From an uncultured beta proteobacterium (lineage in GTDB: Bacteria > Pseudomonadota > Gammaproteobacteria > Burkholderiales > Rhodocyclaceae), in contig CAJBIL010000287.1 in the NCBI GenBank assembly GCA_903953145.1, positions 1 to 9,965 on the forward strand: DNA of 9,965 nucleotides, written 5' to 3'. Of the stretch, positions 1 to 6,230 are shown in pieces. The position numbers and the translations under genes are program-made. Every line of letters starts with the position of its first letter. Within the stretch, counting starts at the first letter, position 1. The notes under the pieces are model-generated. The model saw only the letters and a list, made by a program, of their open reading frames with translations, searched no databases and had not been told where the DNA came from.

Positions 1-16
1 ACCTGATTGAGCACCC

Positions 17-1030
17 ATGAATAAAGCGACCACCCCAAGCACTCACGAATATGCCGCCTGGACACTGGCAATACTCGGCATTTTCTTTGTCCTCAAGTTT
101 CATCTGCTACCGGCACTGATTGCCGGCCTGCTGGTTTATGAACTGGTGCATGCTCTTTTCCCGCTTTTTGCCAAGCGTCTGTCGAACGGGCGCGCCAAAG
201 GGCTGGCTGTTGGTCTGGTTGTGCTGCTGGTCATCGGCCTCGTTACGGCAGCGAGCTTTGGCATCGTCGTTTTTATGAAAAGCGAGGGTGGCAGCCTCTC
301 TGTTCTGCTGGCCAAAATGGCCGAAATCCTTGAGAGTTCACGCGCGACACTGCCGGAATGGATGGCCGACTTCCTGCCCAGCAGCGCTGATGGCATTCGC
401 GACAGCCTGAGCCAGTGGCTACGAGAACATGCCGCCGAATTGCAGCTGATCGGCAAGGAAACCGGCCACATGCTGGCGCACGTACTGATCGGCATGGTGA
501 TTGGCGCCATGGTCTCGCTGCGCGAAGCATGCGCTAAAGATCGCAATGGAGCGCTTAGCGCAGCACTGGCCGAGCGCGTATTTCGTATGGGCGAAGCCTT
601 CCGCCGTATCGTTTTCGCACAGGTACGCATTTCGGCAATCAACACGTTATTCACCGCCATTTATCTGGCGATTGTGCTGCCACTATTTGGCGTTAGCCTG
701 CCACTGACCAAAACCATGATTGTTGTCACTTTTCTGGTCGGCCTACTGCCGGTGGTCGGCAACCTGATTTCCAACTCGATTATTTTTGTCGTCAGCCTGG
801 CGCATTCGACGACGGTGGCCATGTCATCGCTCGGTTTTCTCGTTGTGATTCACAAGCTGGAATATTTTCTCAACGCACGCATCGTCGGCGCACAAATCAG
901 CGCTAAAGCCTGGGAGCTACTGACCGCCATGCTGATCATGGAAAGCGCCTTTGGTCTGGCCGGACTGGTCGCCGCACCAATCTGTTACGCCTGGCTGAAG
1001 GACGAATTGAACCAGCGCGGACTGATCTGA
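17..1030 (+). CDS. AI-2E/PerM-family multi-pass membrane transporter
   Basis: Predicted inner-membrane protein of 337 residues, close to the usual 340-370 of the AI-2E exporter/PerM (YdiK, YhhT) family. Visible hydrophobic segments lie at about residues 13-48 (a helical pair), 62-87, 152-168, 205-228, 232-261, 268-283 and 303-328. A more polar stretch at about 88-150 lies where the family has its variable extramembrane domain. The family-type motif LLPVVGNLISN (243-253) and the following HKLEYFLNARIVG (279-291) support the assignment. The substrate is not readable from sequence: family members have been linked to autoinducer-2 export or Na+/H+ antiport, but most are uncharacterised. The ATG at 17 is preceded by a weak TGAG at 8-11. 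The gene converges on the minus-strand Sel1 gene. An upstream gene may end just before it, but too little sequence is present to say. Confidence 0.88.
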   Translation: MNKATTPSTHEYAAWTLAILGIFFVLKFHLLPALIAGLLVYELVHALFPLFAKRLSNGRAKGLAVGLVVLLVIGLVTAASFGIVVFMKSEGGSLSVLLAKMAEILESSRATLPEWMADFLPSSADGIRDSLSQWLREHAAELQLIGKETGHMLAHVLIGMVIGAMVSLREACAKDRNGALSAALAERVFRMGEAFRRIVFAQVRISAINTLFTAIYLAIVLPLFGVSLPLTKTMIVVTFLVGLLPVVGNLISNSIIFVVSLAHSTTVAMSSLGFLVVIHKLEYFLNARIVGAQISAKAWELLTAMLIMESAFGLAGLVAAPICYAWLKDELNQRGLI

Positions 1031-1101
1031 AACGCGACGGGATCAATTCCCGGAAAAACCTGCGTCAGTTGGAAATTAAAGGCCGGAAGACAAAGACCGT
1101 T
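1031..1101. other. Convergent intergenic gap, no terminator seen
   Basis: This 71-nt gap separates two convergent genes. It contains a small 5-bp hairpin (CGGGA at 1038-1042 paired with TCCCG at 1048-1052). On the + strand it is followed by GAAAAA rather than a T run, and on the minus strand the T run lies before the hairpin, not after it. It is therefore not a recognisable intrinsic terminator in either direction. Confidence 0.4.
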
Positions 1102-1947
1102 TCAACGCACCCGCAAATCACTGATGGCCCTTGAATGCCCAGCCGCTGCGCTTTTTTGTAACCAGCTTTCTGCCATAACGGGGTCACGCGGCTGCCCGGT
1201 GCCGGTTGCCGACATCACCGATAAGGCGTACATCGCCTCGCCATCGCCGCCCTGCGCTGCGCGCTGGAACCAGCGTGCGGCTTTTTCAAGATTGCGTTCG
1301 ACGCCGCGACCCGTCTCGTAATACCAGGCGAGACGTGCCTGCGCCCTTGTCTCACCGCGATCAGCAGCCTCGGTGAGCAAGCGGATTGCTTCCGGCGATT
1401 TGCCATCAGCCATCGCGCGGTCTGCGGCCAGCAGAACATCGGGTTTGGCACCGTCAAGCGCGGTAGCAGCATTCAGATACCGACCCGCCTCCTGATCACC
1501 ACCAGCAGCGGCAATTGAAAGATAACGCCTGCCCTCTGCTTCATTTTTCGGGATGTCCGGCGTTCCCAGCCAGTAAATGATGCCCAGACGAAACAGCGCT
1601 TTTGCGCTGCCGTTATCGGCACCGCGCCGATAGTAGGCCAGCGCTCGATCAATGTTCTTATCAACGCCCAGCCCATCTTCATACAACAACCCAAGATTGA
1701 AGGCTGCCTCACCGAAACTGCGCTCATCCAGCGCTTCCCAGATACGCCGTGCATTGTCGTAATGCGCCATCTTGAACTCGGCGTAACCCCGGTAATTACC
1801 GATGGCCGGTTTGCGCACGATTTCAACAAAATCAATGTCTTCATCGGCACTATCAACGTTACCACCGGCAGTAGCGAGGCCGCAGCACATCGCTGACAAC
1901 AATAACGAGAGGCGCAGAAGCGGCAAGTGGCGGATTTTAATTAGCAT
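1102..1947 (-). CDS. Exported Sel1-like repeat (SLR) protein
   Basis: Protein of 281 residues with an N-terminal signal peptide (basic start, hydrophobic core at about 8-24, plausible cleavage after ATA near residue 27). The body is alpha-solenoid Sel1/TPR-like repeats, a fold used for protein-protein interaction. Clear repeats are at about residues 79-113 (containing AAFNLGLLYEDGLGV), 114-150, 199-234 (containing ARLAWYYETGRGV) and 235-271; a degenerate linker lies at 151-198. There is no catalytic motif. Although two cysteines lie at 21-22 in the signal region, the residues before them (SAM) do not make a good lipobox. The ATG at 1945-1947 lies inside the end of the upstream minus-strand gene (11-nt overlap), so the two are probably translationally coupled. 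The partner or pathway is unknown; the solenoid suggests a periplasmic scaffold or regulatory role, which is inference. Confidence 0.85.
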   Translation of the reverse strand: MLIKIRHLPLLRLSLLLSAMCCGLATAGGNVDSADEDIDFVEIVRKPAIGNYRGYAEFKMAHYDNARRIWEALDERSFGEAAFNLGLLYEDGLGVDKNIDRALAYYRRGADNGSAKALFRLGIIYWLGTPDIPKNEAEGRRYLSIAAAGGDQEAGRYLNAATALDGAKPDVLLAADRAMADGKSPEAIRLLTEAADRGETRAQARLAWYYETGRGVERNLEKAARWFQRAAQGGDGEAMYALSVMSATGTGQPRDPVMAESWLQKSAAAGHSRAISDLRVR

Positions 1948-2503
1948 TTACAGGCTCAATCTGAAGGAAAGGTAGCCAGTGTCCGTTTTCATCGCCAAGG
2001 CTTAAATCCTGCTCGCGAACGGGGCGCGTCCGGCGCTCAACGGGGACGCTGTCCGGCGTAATGAAAGGATCCATATCCAGCTCATACAAACGACCCTTGA
2101 TTGAATTACCGTCGATTTTCAACCGATAGTAAACGCCATGAAAAGGATTGACGTGCAATGAAGCCGGCGCAGTACGCATGAACATCAGCGCGTATTCAAG
2201 CGGCACAAGATCGTCGCTTGAGATGATCGCCGGCTCGCGGGAAACCGGGAAATGGCAAAGCCGATGCCGCGCGCCGGTCAGGCACTGAAACGGACGCATC
2301 GCGAGAAAATACTCTTCAAGCGATTCGCTCATTTTCACTTCAAACGCGTAACGCCCCTCTGGCAGCGGCTTGAAAAATACCTTACCGACAACAACACGCT
2401 CACCTTGCGGGTTGCTCAATACCAGGTTATGCATCCCCTCGAGTCCGGCGGCTTGCGCCAGATTCATGGCGAAACATAGCAAAAATGTCCAAAAAACCTT
2501 CAT
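1937..2503 (-). CDS. Exported protein of unknown function, operon with Sel1 protein
   Basis: I do not recognise this 188-residue protein. It starts with a good signal peptide (MKVFWTFLLCFAMNLAQA, cleavage probably after residue 18), so it is likely periplasmic. The mature part mixes beta-prone stretches (VVVGKVFFKPLPEGRYAFEV) with two cysteines in the segment QCLTGARHRLCHF, which could form a disulfide. The acidic and aromatic C-terminal region ends at WLPFLQIEPVNAN. The reading frame is open further upstream to a TTG at 2566. The ATG at 2501-2503 is chosen because it begins exactly at the signal peptide and is preceded on the minus strand by a purine-rich GGGGGTGAG ribosome binding site. Its 3' end overlaps the start of the Sel1-repeat gene by 11 nt, indicating one transcript and possibly a joint envelope function. 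Confidence 0.75.
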   Translation of the reverse strand: MKVFWTFLLCFAMNLAQAAGLEGMHNLVLSNPQGERVVVGKVFFKPLPEGRYAFEVKMSESLEEYFLAMRPFQCLTGARHRLCHFPVSREPAIISSDDLVPLEYALMFMRTAPASLHVNPFHGVYYRLKIDGNSIKGRLYELDMDPFITPDSVPVERRTRPVREQDLSLGDENGHWLPFLQIEPVNAN

Positions 2504-2632
2504 TCGCTCACCCCCGATTAATTGATTGTTGTCGCTTTCAGACATTCCTGAGTCGCCGTGGTTCAAAAGTCTGTTGCGTCAGCCCGGCATTGAATACTTG
2601 TTCGCCATCGATGCCATCGCCGGCACCGCGTA

Positions 2633-2638
2633 TATAAT
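2633..2638 (+). promoter_or_regulatory. Putative -10 box of the prfB promoter
   Basis: A perfect TATAAT lies 30 nt upstream of the prfB start in the divergent 165-nt region between prfB and the minus-strand exported-protein gene. No good -35 hexamer is found 16-18 nt upstream (the sequence at 2610-2615 is GATGCC), and there is no TG extension. The call therefore rests on the -10 match and its position only. The surrounding TATATA is self-complementary, so activity in the opposite direction cannot be excluded. Confidence 0.5.
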
Positions 2639-2668
2639 CGCAGGTTTTATTTAGCGATTAGAAGAATT

Positions 2669-3773
2669 ATGGAAGCCGAACAGCTTAATACCATCGCCAA
2701 CCGGCTCACGGATCTCGCCCAGCGAACCGCCGAGCTGCGGAGGTATCTTTGACTACGATCAGAAATTTGATCAGTTAAACACCGTCGCCCGCGAGCTCGA
2801 AGACCCAAAAGTCTGGGATAACGCCGAGCGCGCACAAGAACTCAGCAAAGAAAGAAAAGCGCTGGAAAACGTCGTGCTGGTGCTTGATCGTGTCAGCGAC
2901 GGCCTGAAGGACGCTGACGAGTTGTTTGCCATGGCGCGCGAGGAAAACGACGACGACACACTGCACGCCGTCGAAGCTGATGTCTCGGTGATCGACAAGG
3001 ACATTTCCGCCCTCGAATTCCGCCGCATGTTCAACAACCCGGCAGACCCGCTCAACTGCTTTGTCGACGTGCAGGCGGGCGCCGGCGGCACGGAAGCGCA
3101 GGACTGGGCATCCATGCTGCTGCGCATGTATATTCGTTACGGCGAGCGCAAGGGCTACACCGTTGAGGTGATGGAAGAATCGGAAGGGGACGTGGCCGGC
3201 ATCAAGACCGCAACCATCAAGCTCTCCGGTGAATACGCCTTCGGTATGCTGCGCTCGGAAACCGGCATTCACCGGCTGGTACGCAAGTCGCCTTTCGACT
3301 CGAATGCACGCCGCCACACCAGTTTTTGCTCGATCTTCGTGTACCCGGAAATCGACGATTCGTTTGAAATCGACATCAATCCGGCCGATCTGCGCGTCGA
3401 CACCTACCGCGCCTCAGGTGCCGGTGGTCAGCACATCAACAAGACTGACTCGGCAGTGCGTATCACGCACGTCCCGTCGGGCATTGTCGTGCAGTGCCAG
3501 AACGACCGCTCGCAGCACCGTAACCGTGCTGAGGCGATGGCTATGCTCAAATCGCGTATGTACGAAGCCGAAATCCGCAAGCGGCAGGCCGAACAGCAGA
3601 AGCTTGAAGACTCGAAAACCGATATTGGCTGGGGTCATCAGATTCGGTCCTACGTGCTCGATCAGTCGCGCATCAAGGATCTGCGCACCAATTATGAAGT
3701 CGGCAATACGCAGGGCGTGCTCGACGGCGACCTCGACCCATTTATTGAAGCCAGCCTGAAACAAGGAGTTTGA
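2669..3773 (+). CDS. prfB: Peptide chain release factor 2 (RF2), made by +1 programmed frameshift
   Basis: RF2 recognises UGA and UAA stop codons in the ribosomal A site and triggers peptide release. Translation starts at ATG 2669 and reads 27 codons ending in R-Y-L. It meets an in-frame UGA at 2750-2752 and resumes in the +1 frame at GAC 2751, giving 367 residues (E. coli RF2 has 365). In the second frame the stop-recognition tripeptide SPF is at residues 207-209 and the catalytic GGQ at 252-254, within RASGAGGQHINKT. The residue matching E. coli position 246 is Ala (248 here), the common form, rather than the Thr of K-12. The C-terminus (VLDGDLDPFIEASLKQGV) is typical. An automatic caller that ignores the shift would start falsely near 2874 and lose the N-terminal domain. 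The next gene starts 3 nt after the stop. Expression is expected to be autoregulated through RF2-dependent UGA reading. Confidence 0.96.
2739..2753 (+). promoter_or_regulatory. prfB +1 programmed ribosomal frameshift site
   Basis: The site contains an internal Shine-Dalgarno-like GGAGG (2739-2743), the spacer TAT, the slippery codon CTT (2747-2749) and TGA followed by C (2750-2753). This matches the E. coli element, in which the SD lies three nucleotides before CUU-UGA-C. When RF2 is scarce the peptidyl-tRNA slips from CUU to UUU and reading continues at GAC. When RF2 is plentiful the 27-residue product terminates. Both frames around the site encode recognisable RF2 sequence, which confirms that this is recoding rather than a sequencing error. 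Confidence 0.95.
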
Positions 3774-3776
3774 TCC

Positions 3777-4238
3777 ATGAAACGACTATTCTTTGCGTTT
3801 TTAATTGTTGCCTCTTCAATGGCTGCACAATCAGCCACGCCCGAAAGCTATGTCGGCAAGCAGCCACAACAACTGCTGAAAAATGCGGATTATGCAAAAG
3901 CCTACCGTGCCGCAACGCGCGACGTCGATCTGCCGGCGTGGACGAAGCGGCTCGGCACCGGCCAGTCGGCAGAGATTGTTGAGATCGGCGGAGCAAAGCG
4001 AATTCTTGCTTCGGCGTGCAGCAAAAACGGCTGCCAGGATCAACGGATTTACATTCTGTTCGACCCCGAAAGCAAGAGTTCGAGCGGCTTCTTTTTCCTG
4101 CCGCCGGCTTCCGACGATCCGGCCGACTCACGCACCGCATTTTCGCAGTGGTTCGGTAAGCCTGCTAAAGAAGTCTCCGACTTCCTGCTTGAGCGTGCCT
4201 TTAGCGACGCGCGCAGCCTGAACAAATCCAACTATTGA
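3777..4238 (+). CDS. Ivy-family periplasmic lysozyme inhibitor homologue
   Basis: This 153-residue protein has a signal peptide (MKRLFFAFLIVASSMAAQSA, cleavage after residue 20), so it is probably periplasmic. The middle resembles E. coli Ivy: a conserved LPAW (52-55) followed by a GG and a segment ASACSKNGCQDQRIYILFDP, which aligns with MSACKPHDCGSQRIAVMW of Ivy as I remember it. Ivy blocks C-type lysozyme by inserting the disulfide-closed loop CKPHDC into the active site, and is also proposed to restrain the cell's own lytic transglycosylases. Here the loop is CSKNGC (residues 81-86), which keeps both cysteines and the spacing but lacks the His. Lysozyme inhibition is therefore uncertain. 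A strong AAGGAG (3763-3768) inside the end of prfB sets the start. The gene lies 3 nt after prfB and 14 nt before lysS, so it is probably cotranscribed with them. Confidence 0.8.
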   Translation: MKRLFFAFLIVASSMAAQSATPESYVGKQPQQLLKNADYAKAYRAATRDVDLPAWTKRLGTGQSAEIVEIGGAKRILASACSKNGCQDQRIYILFDPESKSSSGFFFLPPASDDPADSRTAFSQWFGKPAKEVSDFLLERAFSDARSLNKSNY

Positions 4239-4252
4239 TCGCGAGACACATC

Positions 4253-5878
4253 ATGTCAGAACCGACCCAGAGCCCAGAAAATACCCCGGCCGCGCAGCAG
4301 GATGAGAACCACATCATCGCCGAACGGCGTGCCAAGCTCGCCGAATGGCGGCAAAGCGGCAAGGCGTACCCGAACGACTTCTCGCGCGAAAACACGGCAG
4401 GCAAAATCGACGAGGTTTACAACGCCAAAACAGGTGATGAACTCACCGCCACGCCGGTCGAAGTCAAGGTGGCCGGCCGCATCATGCTCAAGCGCGTGAT
4501 GGGCAAGGCGTCGTTCATTACCATTCAGGATCTGTCGGGCCGGATTCAGCTTTATATCAGCCGTGACGTGATTGGCGAAGACGTCTACGCCGCCTTCAAA
4601 CGCTGGGATATGGGCGATATCATCGGCGCCGTCGGCACGCTGTTCCGCACCAAAACCGGTGAGCTGACCATCCACTGCACAGAAATTCGCCTGCTCACCA
4701 AGTCACTGCGCCCGCTGCCCGAGAAGTTTCACGGCCTGACCGACGTCGAGCAGAAGTACCGCATGCGCTACCTCGACCTGATTACCAACGAGCAATCGCG
4801 TTTCACCTTCGTTGCGCGTAGCCGGATGATTCAGTCGATCCGTAATTACATGATGAACCACGGCTTCCTCGAAGTCGAAACACCGATGATGCACCCGATC
4901 CCCGGCGGCGCTTCGGCCAAGCCGTTCAAGACACACCACAACGCGCTGGATATGGAACTCTTCCTGCGCATCGCGCCGGAGCTTTATTTGAAGCGCCTGG
5001 TGGTTGGCGGCTTCGAGAAGGTGTTCGAGGTGAACCGCAACTTCCGCAACGAAGGGATCAGCCCGCGCCACAATCCCGAGTTCACCATGATGGAGTTTTA
5101 CGAGGCTTATACCGAGTACAAGAAGCTGATGGACTTCACCGAGGGCCTGCTGCGCCACGCTGCGCGCGATGCGCTGGGCACTGAAGTCTTTGAATATCAG
5201 GGCCGCACACTCGATCTTTCCAAGCCGTTTGCCCGCCTGACCATCGTCGACGCCATTCGCAAATATCACCCCGGTTTCACCGTCGAACAGCTCACCGATG
5301 CCGTCTGGCTAAAAGCCAAACTGATCGCGATGAAGGCCGAAGTGCGCGACGGCGCCGGCCTCGGCACGCTGCAACTACTGATGTTTGAAGAAACCGCCGA
5401 AGCCGAGCTCTGGGAGCCGACCTTCATCATCGACTATCCCGCCGAAACCAGCCCGCTGGCCCGACGCAGCGACGCCAACCCGGAAGTCACCGAACGCTTC
5501 GAGCTATTCATCGTCGGCCGCGAAATTGCCAACGGTTTCTCCGAACTCAACGACCCCGAAGACCAGGCCGCGCGCTTCCTCGAACAAGCTAAAGCCAAGG
5601 ATGCCGGCGATGAAGAAGCCATGTTCTACGACGCCGACTACATCCGCGCCCTCGAATACGGCCTGCCGCCAACCGGCGGCTGCGGCATCGGCATTGACCG
5701 TCTAGTCATGCTGTTGACGGATTCTTCCAATATCCGCGACGTAATCCTCTTTCCACAGATGCGCCCCGAAGGAAGTACTCCTGGGGTGCGCCCCGAAGGA
5801 AGTGCCCTTGGGGTGCGCCCCGAAGGCGCAGGGGCCCATGGCTCAAGTACTCCTGGGGTGCGCCCCGAAGGCGCATGA
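4253..5878 (+). CDS. lysS: Lysyl-tRNA synthetase (class II), with a repeat-derived C-terminal tail
   Basis: LysS charges tRNA-Lys with lysine in the cytoplasm. The 541-residue product has the N-terminal OB-fold anticodon-binding domain (about residues 60-150) and a class II catalytic core. Motif 2 includes FEVNRNFRNEGISPRHNPEF (from residue 258), and motif 3 includes GIGIDR (478-483) followed by the family end ILFPQMRPEG (about 498-507). E. coli LysS has 505 residues and ends in MRPVK. Here about 34 extra residues follow (508-541), built from 9-residue units based on VRPEG and encoded by the tandem repeat at 5760-5871. The ATG at 4253 is preferred because MSEPTQ resembles homologous starts; a TTG at 4235 overlapping the ivy stop would add six residues. 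The stop overlaps the next start as ATGA. Synthetase function should be intact because all motifs precede the tail. Confidence 0.95.
   Translation: MSEPTQSPENTPAAQQDENHIIAERRAKLAEWRQSGKAYPNDFSRENTAGKIDEVYNAKTGDELTATPVEVKVAGRIMLKRVMGKASFITIQDLSGRIQLYISRDVIGEDVYAAFKRWDMGDIIGAVGTLFRTKTGELTIHCTEIRLLTKSLRPLPEKFHGLTDVEQKYRMRYLDLITNEQSRFTFVARSRMIQSIRNYMMNHGFLEVETPMMHPIPGGASAKPFKTHHNALDMELFLRIAPELYLKRLVVGGFEKVFEVNRNFRNEGISPRHNPEFTMMEFYEAYTEYKKLMDFTEGLLRHAARDALGTEVFEYQGRTLDLSKPFARLTIVDAIRKYHPGFTVEQLTDAVWLKAKLIAMKAEVRDGAGLGTLQLLMFEETAEAELWEPTFIIDYPAETSPLARRSDANPEVTERFELFIVGREIANGFSELNDPEDQAARFLEQAKAKDAGDEEAMFYDADYIRALEYGLPPTGGCGIGIDRLVMLLTDSSNIRDVILFPQMRPEGSTPGVRPEGSALGVRPEGAGAHGSSTPGVRPEGA
5760..5871 (+). 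repeat. In-frame GC-rich 27-nt tandem repeat at the lysS 3' end
   Basis: The 13-mer TGCGCCCCGAAGG occurs four times: 5760-5772, 5787-5799, 5814-5826 and 5859-5871. The first three are spaced exactly 27 nt apart; the last spacing is 45 nt (27+18), so all copies share the lysS reading frame. Positions 5773-5799 and 5845-5871 are an identical 27-mer 72 nt apart. The last three copies are preceded by GGGG, so each can form a small GGGG-TGCG-CCCC hairpin. Near-identity at the DNA level, including third codon positions, indicates recent duplication or insertion rather than selection on the peptide. The first copy coincides with the family-conserved MRPE end of LysS. The repeat may therefore have grown from the native gene end, or may be a dispersed repeat that landed there; the window cannot separate these. 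Confidence 0.9.
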
Positions 5879-6114
5879 AGCTATCCCGACTTTATCAGCC
5901 CCGAAATCCTGTCTTCTGGCTGATGGTGGTGATCAACGTGTTATCCACGTTGCTCGCCTGGGTCGCCCGCAGCTTCGATCTGGCACCACTTCAGGCCACG
6001 ATGGTGGGCGTTATGGCAGCAGCCAACGCCATCGTCGGCCTTTACCTGACTTGGCGCTTGCTGCGAAACAACGAAACTGAGGACGCCACCAAGGACAGCA
6101 CTGAGCGCCAGTAA
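5875..6114 (+). CDS. Small two-helix membrane protein of unknown function
   Basis: The product has 79 residues with two hydrophobic helices at about 12-31 and 39-61. A short basic N-terminus (MKLSRLYQPRNP) and a polar, charged C-terminal tail from about residue 62 complete it. I recognise no family motif. The ATG at 5875 overlaps the lysS stop as ATGA, the usual arrangement for translational coupling. The possible ribosome binding sequence GAAGG (5867-5871) belongs to the last copy of the lysS repeat and is only 3 nt from the ATG, so coupling from lysS is probably the main route of expression. It is supported as a real gene by its clean two-helix hydrophobicity profile and tight overlap, but no function can be assigned. 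Confidence 0.65.
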   Translation: MKLSRLYQPRNPVFWLMVVINVLSTLLAWVARSFDLAPLQATMVGVMAAANAIVGLYLTWRLLRNNETEDATKDSTERQ

Positions 6115-6193
6115 CATTGGCATTGCATTCACGCCGGAAAATGTAAGCCACGCCTCCCGGATGGCCGTAAAACTTGCTGCTTTTGGCGAACTG

Positions 6194-6215
6194 CGTGCCA
6201 AGGGTGCGGTTTTTT
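6194..6215 (+). terminator. Weak possible intrinsic terminator before mnmC
   Basis: CGTGCC (6194-6199) can pair with GGTGCG (6203-6208) around an AAG loop, giving six pairs of which two are G-U, followed by six T residues at 6210-6215. The stem is short and weak, so termination would be partial at best. It lies in the 116-nt gap between the small membrane-protein gene and mnmC, where the lysS transcript might end. Confidence 0.3.
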
Positions 6216-6230
6216 AACGTTGCCTTTAAC

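Noticed and set aside
1038..1052. Hairpin between the convergent genes as a bidirectional terminator
   Set aside because: Only 5 bp, and no T tract follows the stem in either direction.
2775..3317. Long minus-strand open frame opposite prfB (180 codons), and similar frames opposite lysS and mnmC
   Set aside because: These are antisense shadows of high-GC genes whose + strand products are clearly recognised; no independent start signals or family resemblance.
3229..3759. 176-codon + strand frame inside prfB
   Set aside because: It overlaps the recognised RF2 frame containing SPF and GGQ, and its Arg/Ser/Thr-rich translation is typical of an out-of-frame reading.
4235..4252. TTG at 4235 as lysS start, overlapping the ivy stop (TTGA)
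   Set aside because: No ribosome binding site precedes it, and the ATG at 4253 gives an N-terminus like known LysS proteins.
5760..5871. CRISPR-like array from the regular repeats at the lysS end
   Set aside because: Units are 27 nt in total with no variable spacers of normal size, are coding and in frame, and no cas gene is nearby.
5802..6080. Alternative + strand frame across the lysS repeat (LGCAPKA repeats)
   Set aside because: It is an out-of-frame reading of the repeat and of the membrane-protein gene; the ATGA-coupled frame gives a coherent two-helix protein instead.
6161..6217. Short + strand frame reading MAVKLAAFGELRAKGAVF, open upstream through the gap before mnmC
   Set aside because: It looks protein-like, but it is only 18 codons from its ATG, has no ribosome binding site, matches nothing I recognise, and the stretch also forms the weak terminator stem. 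It could be a decayed gene end; not enough to call.
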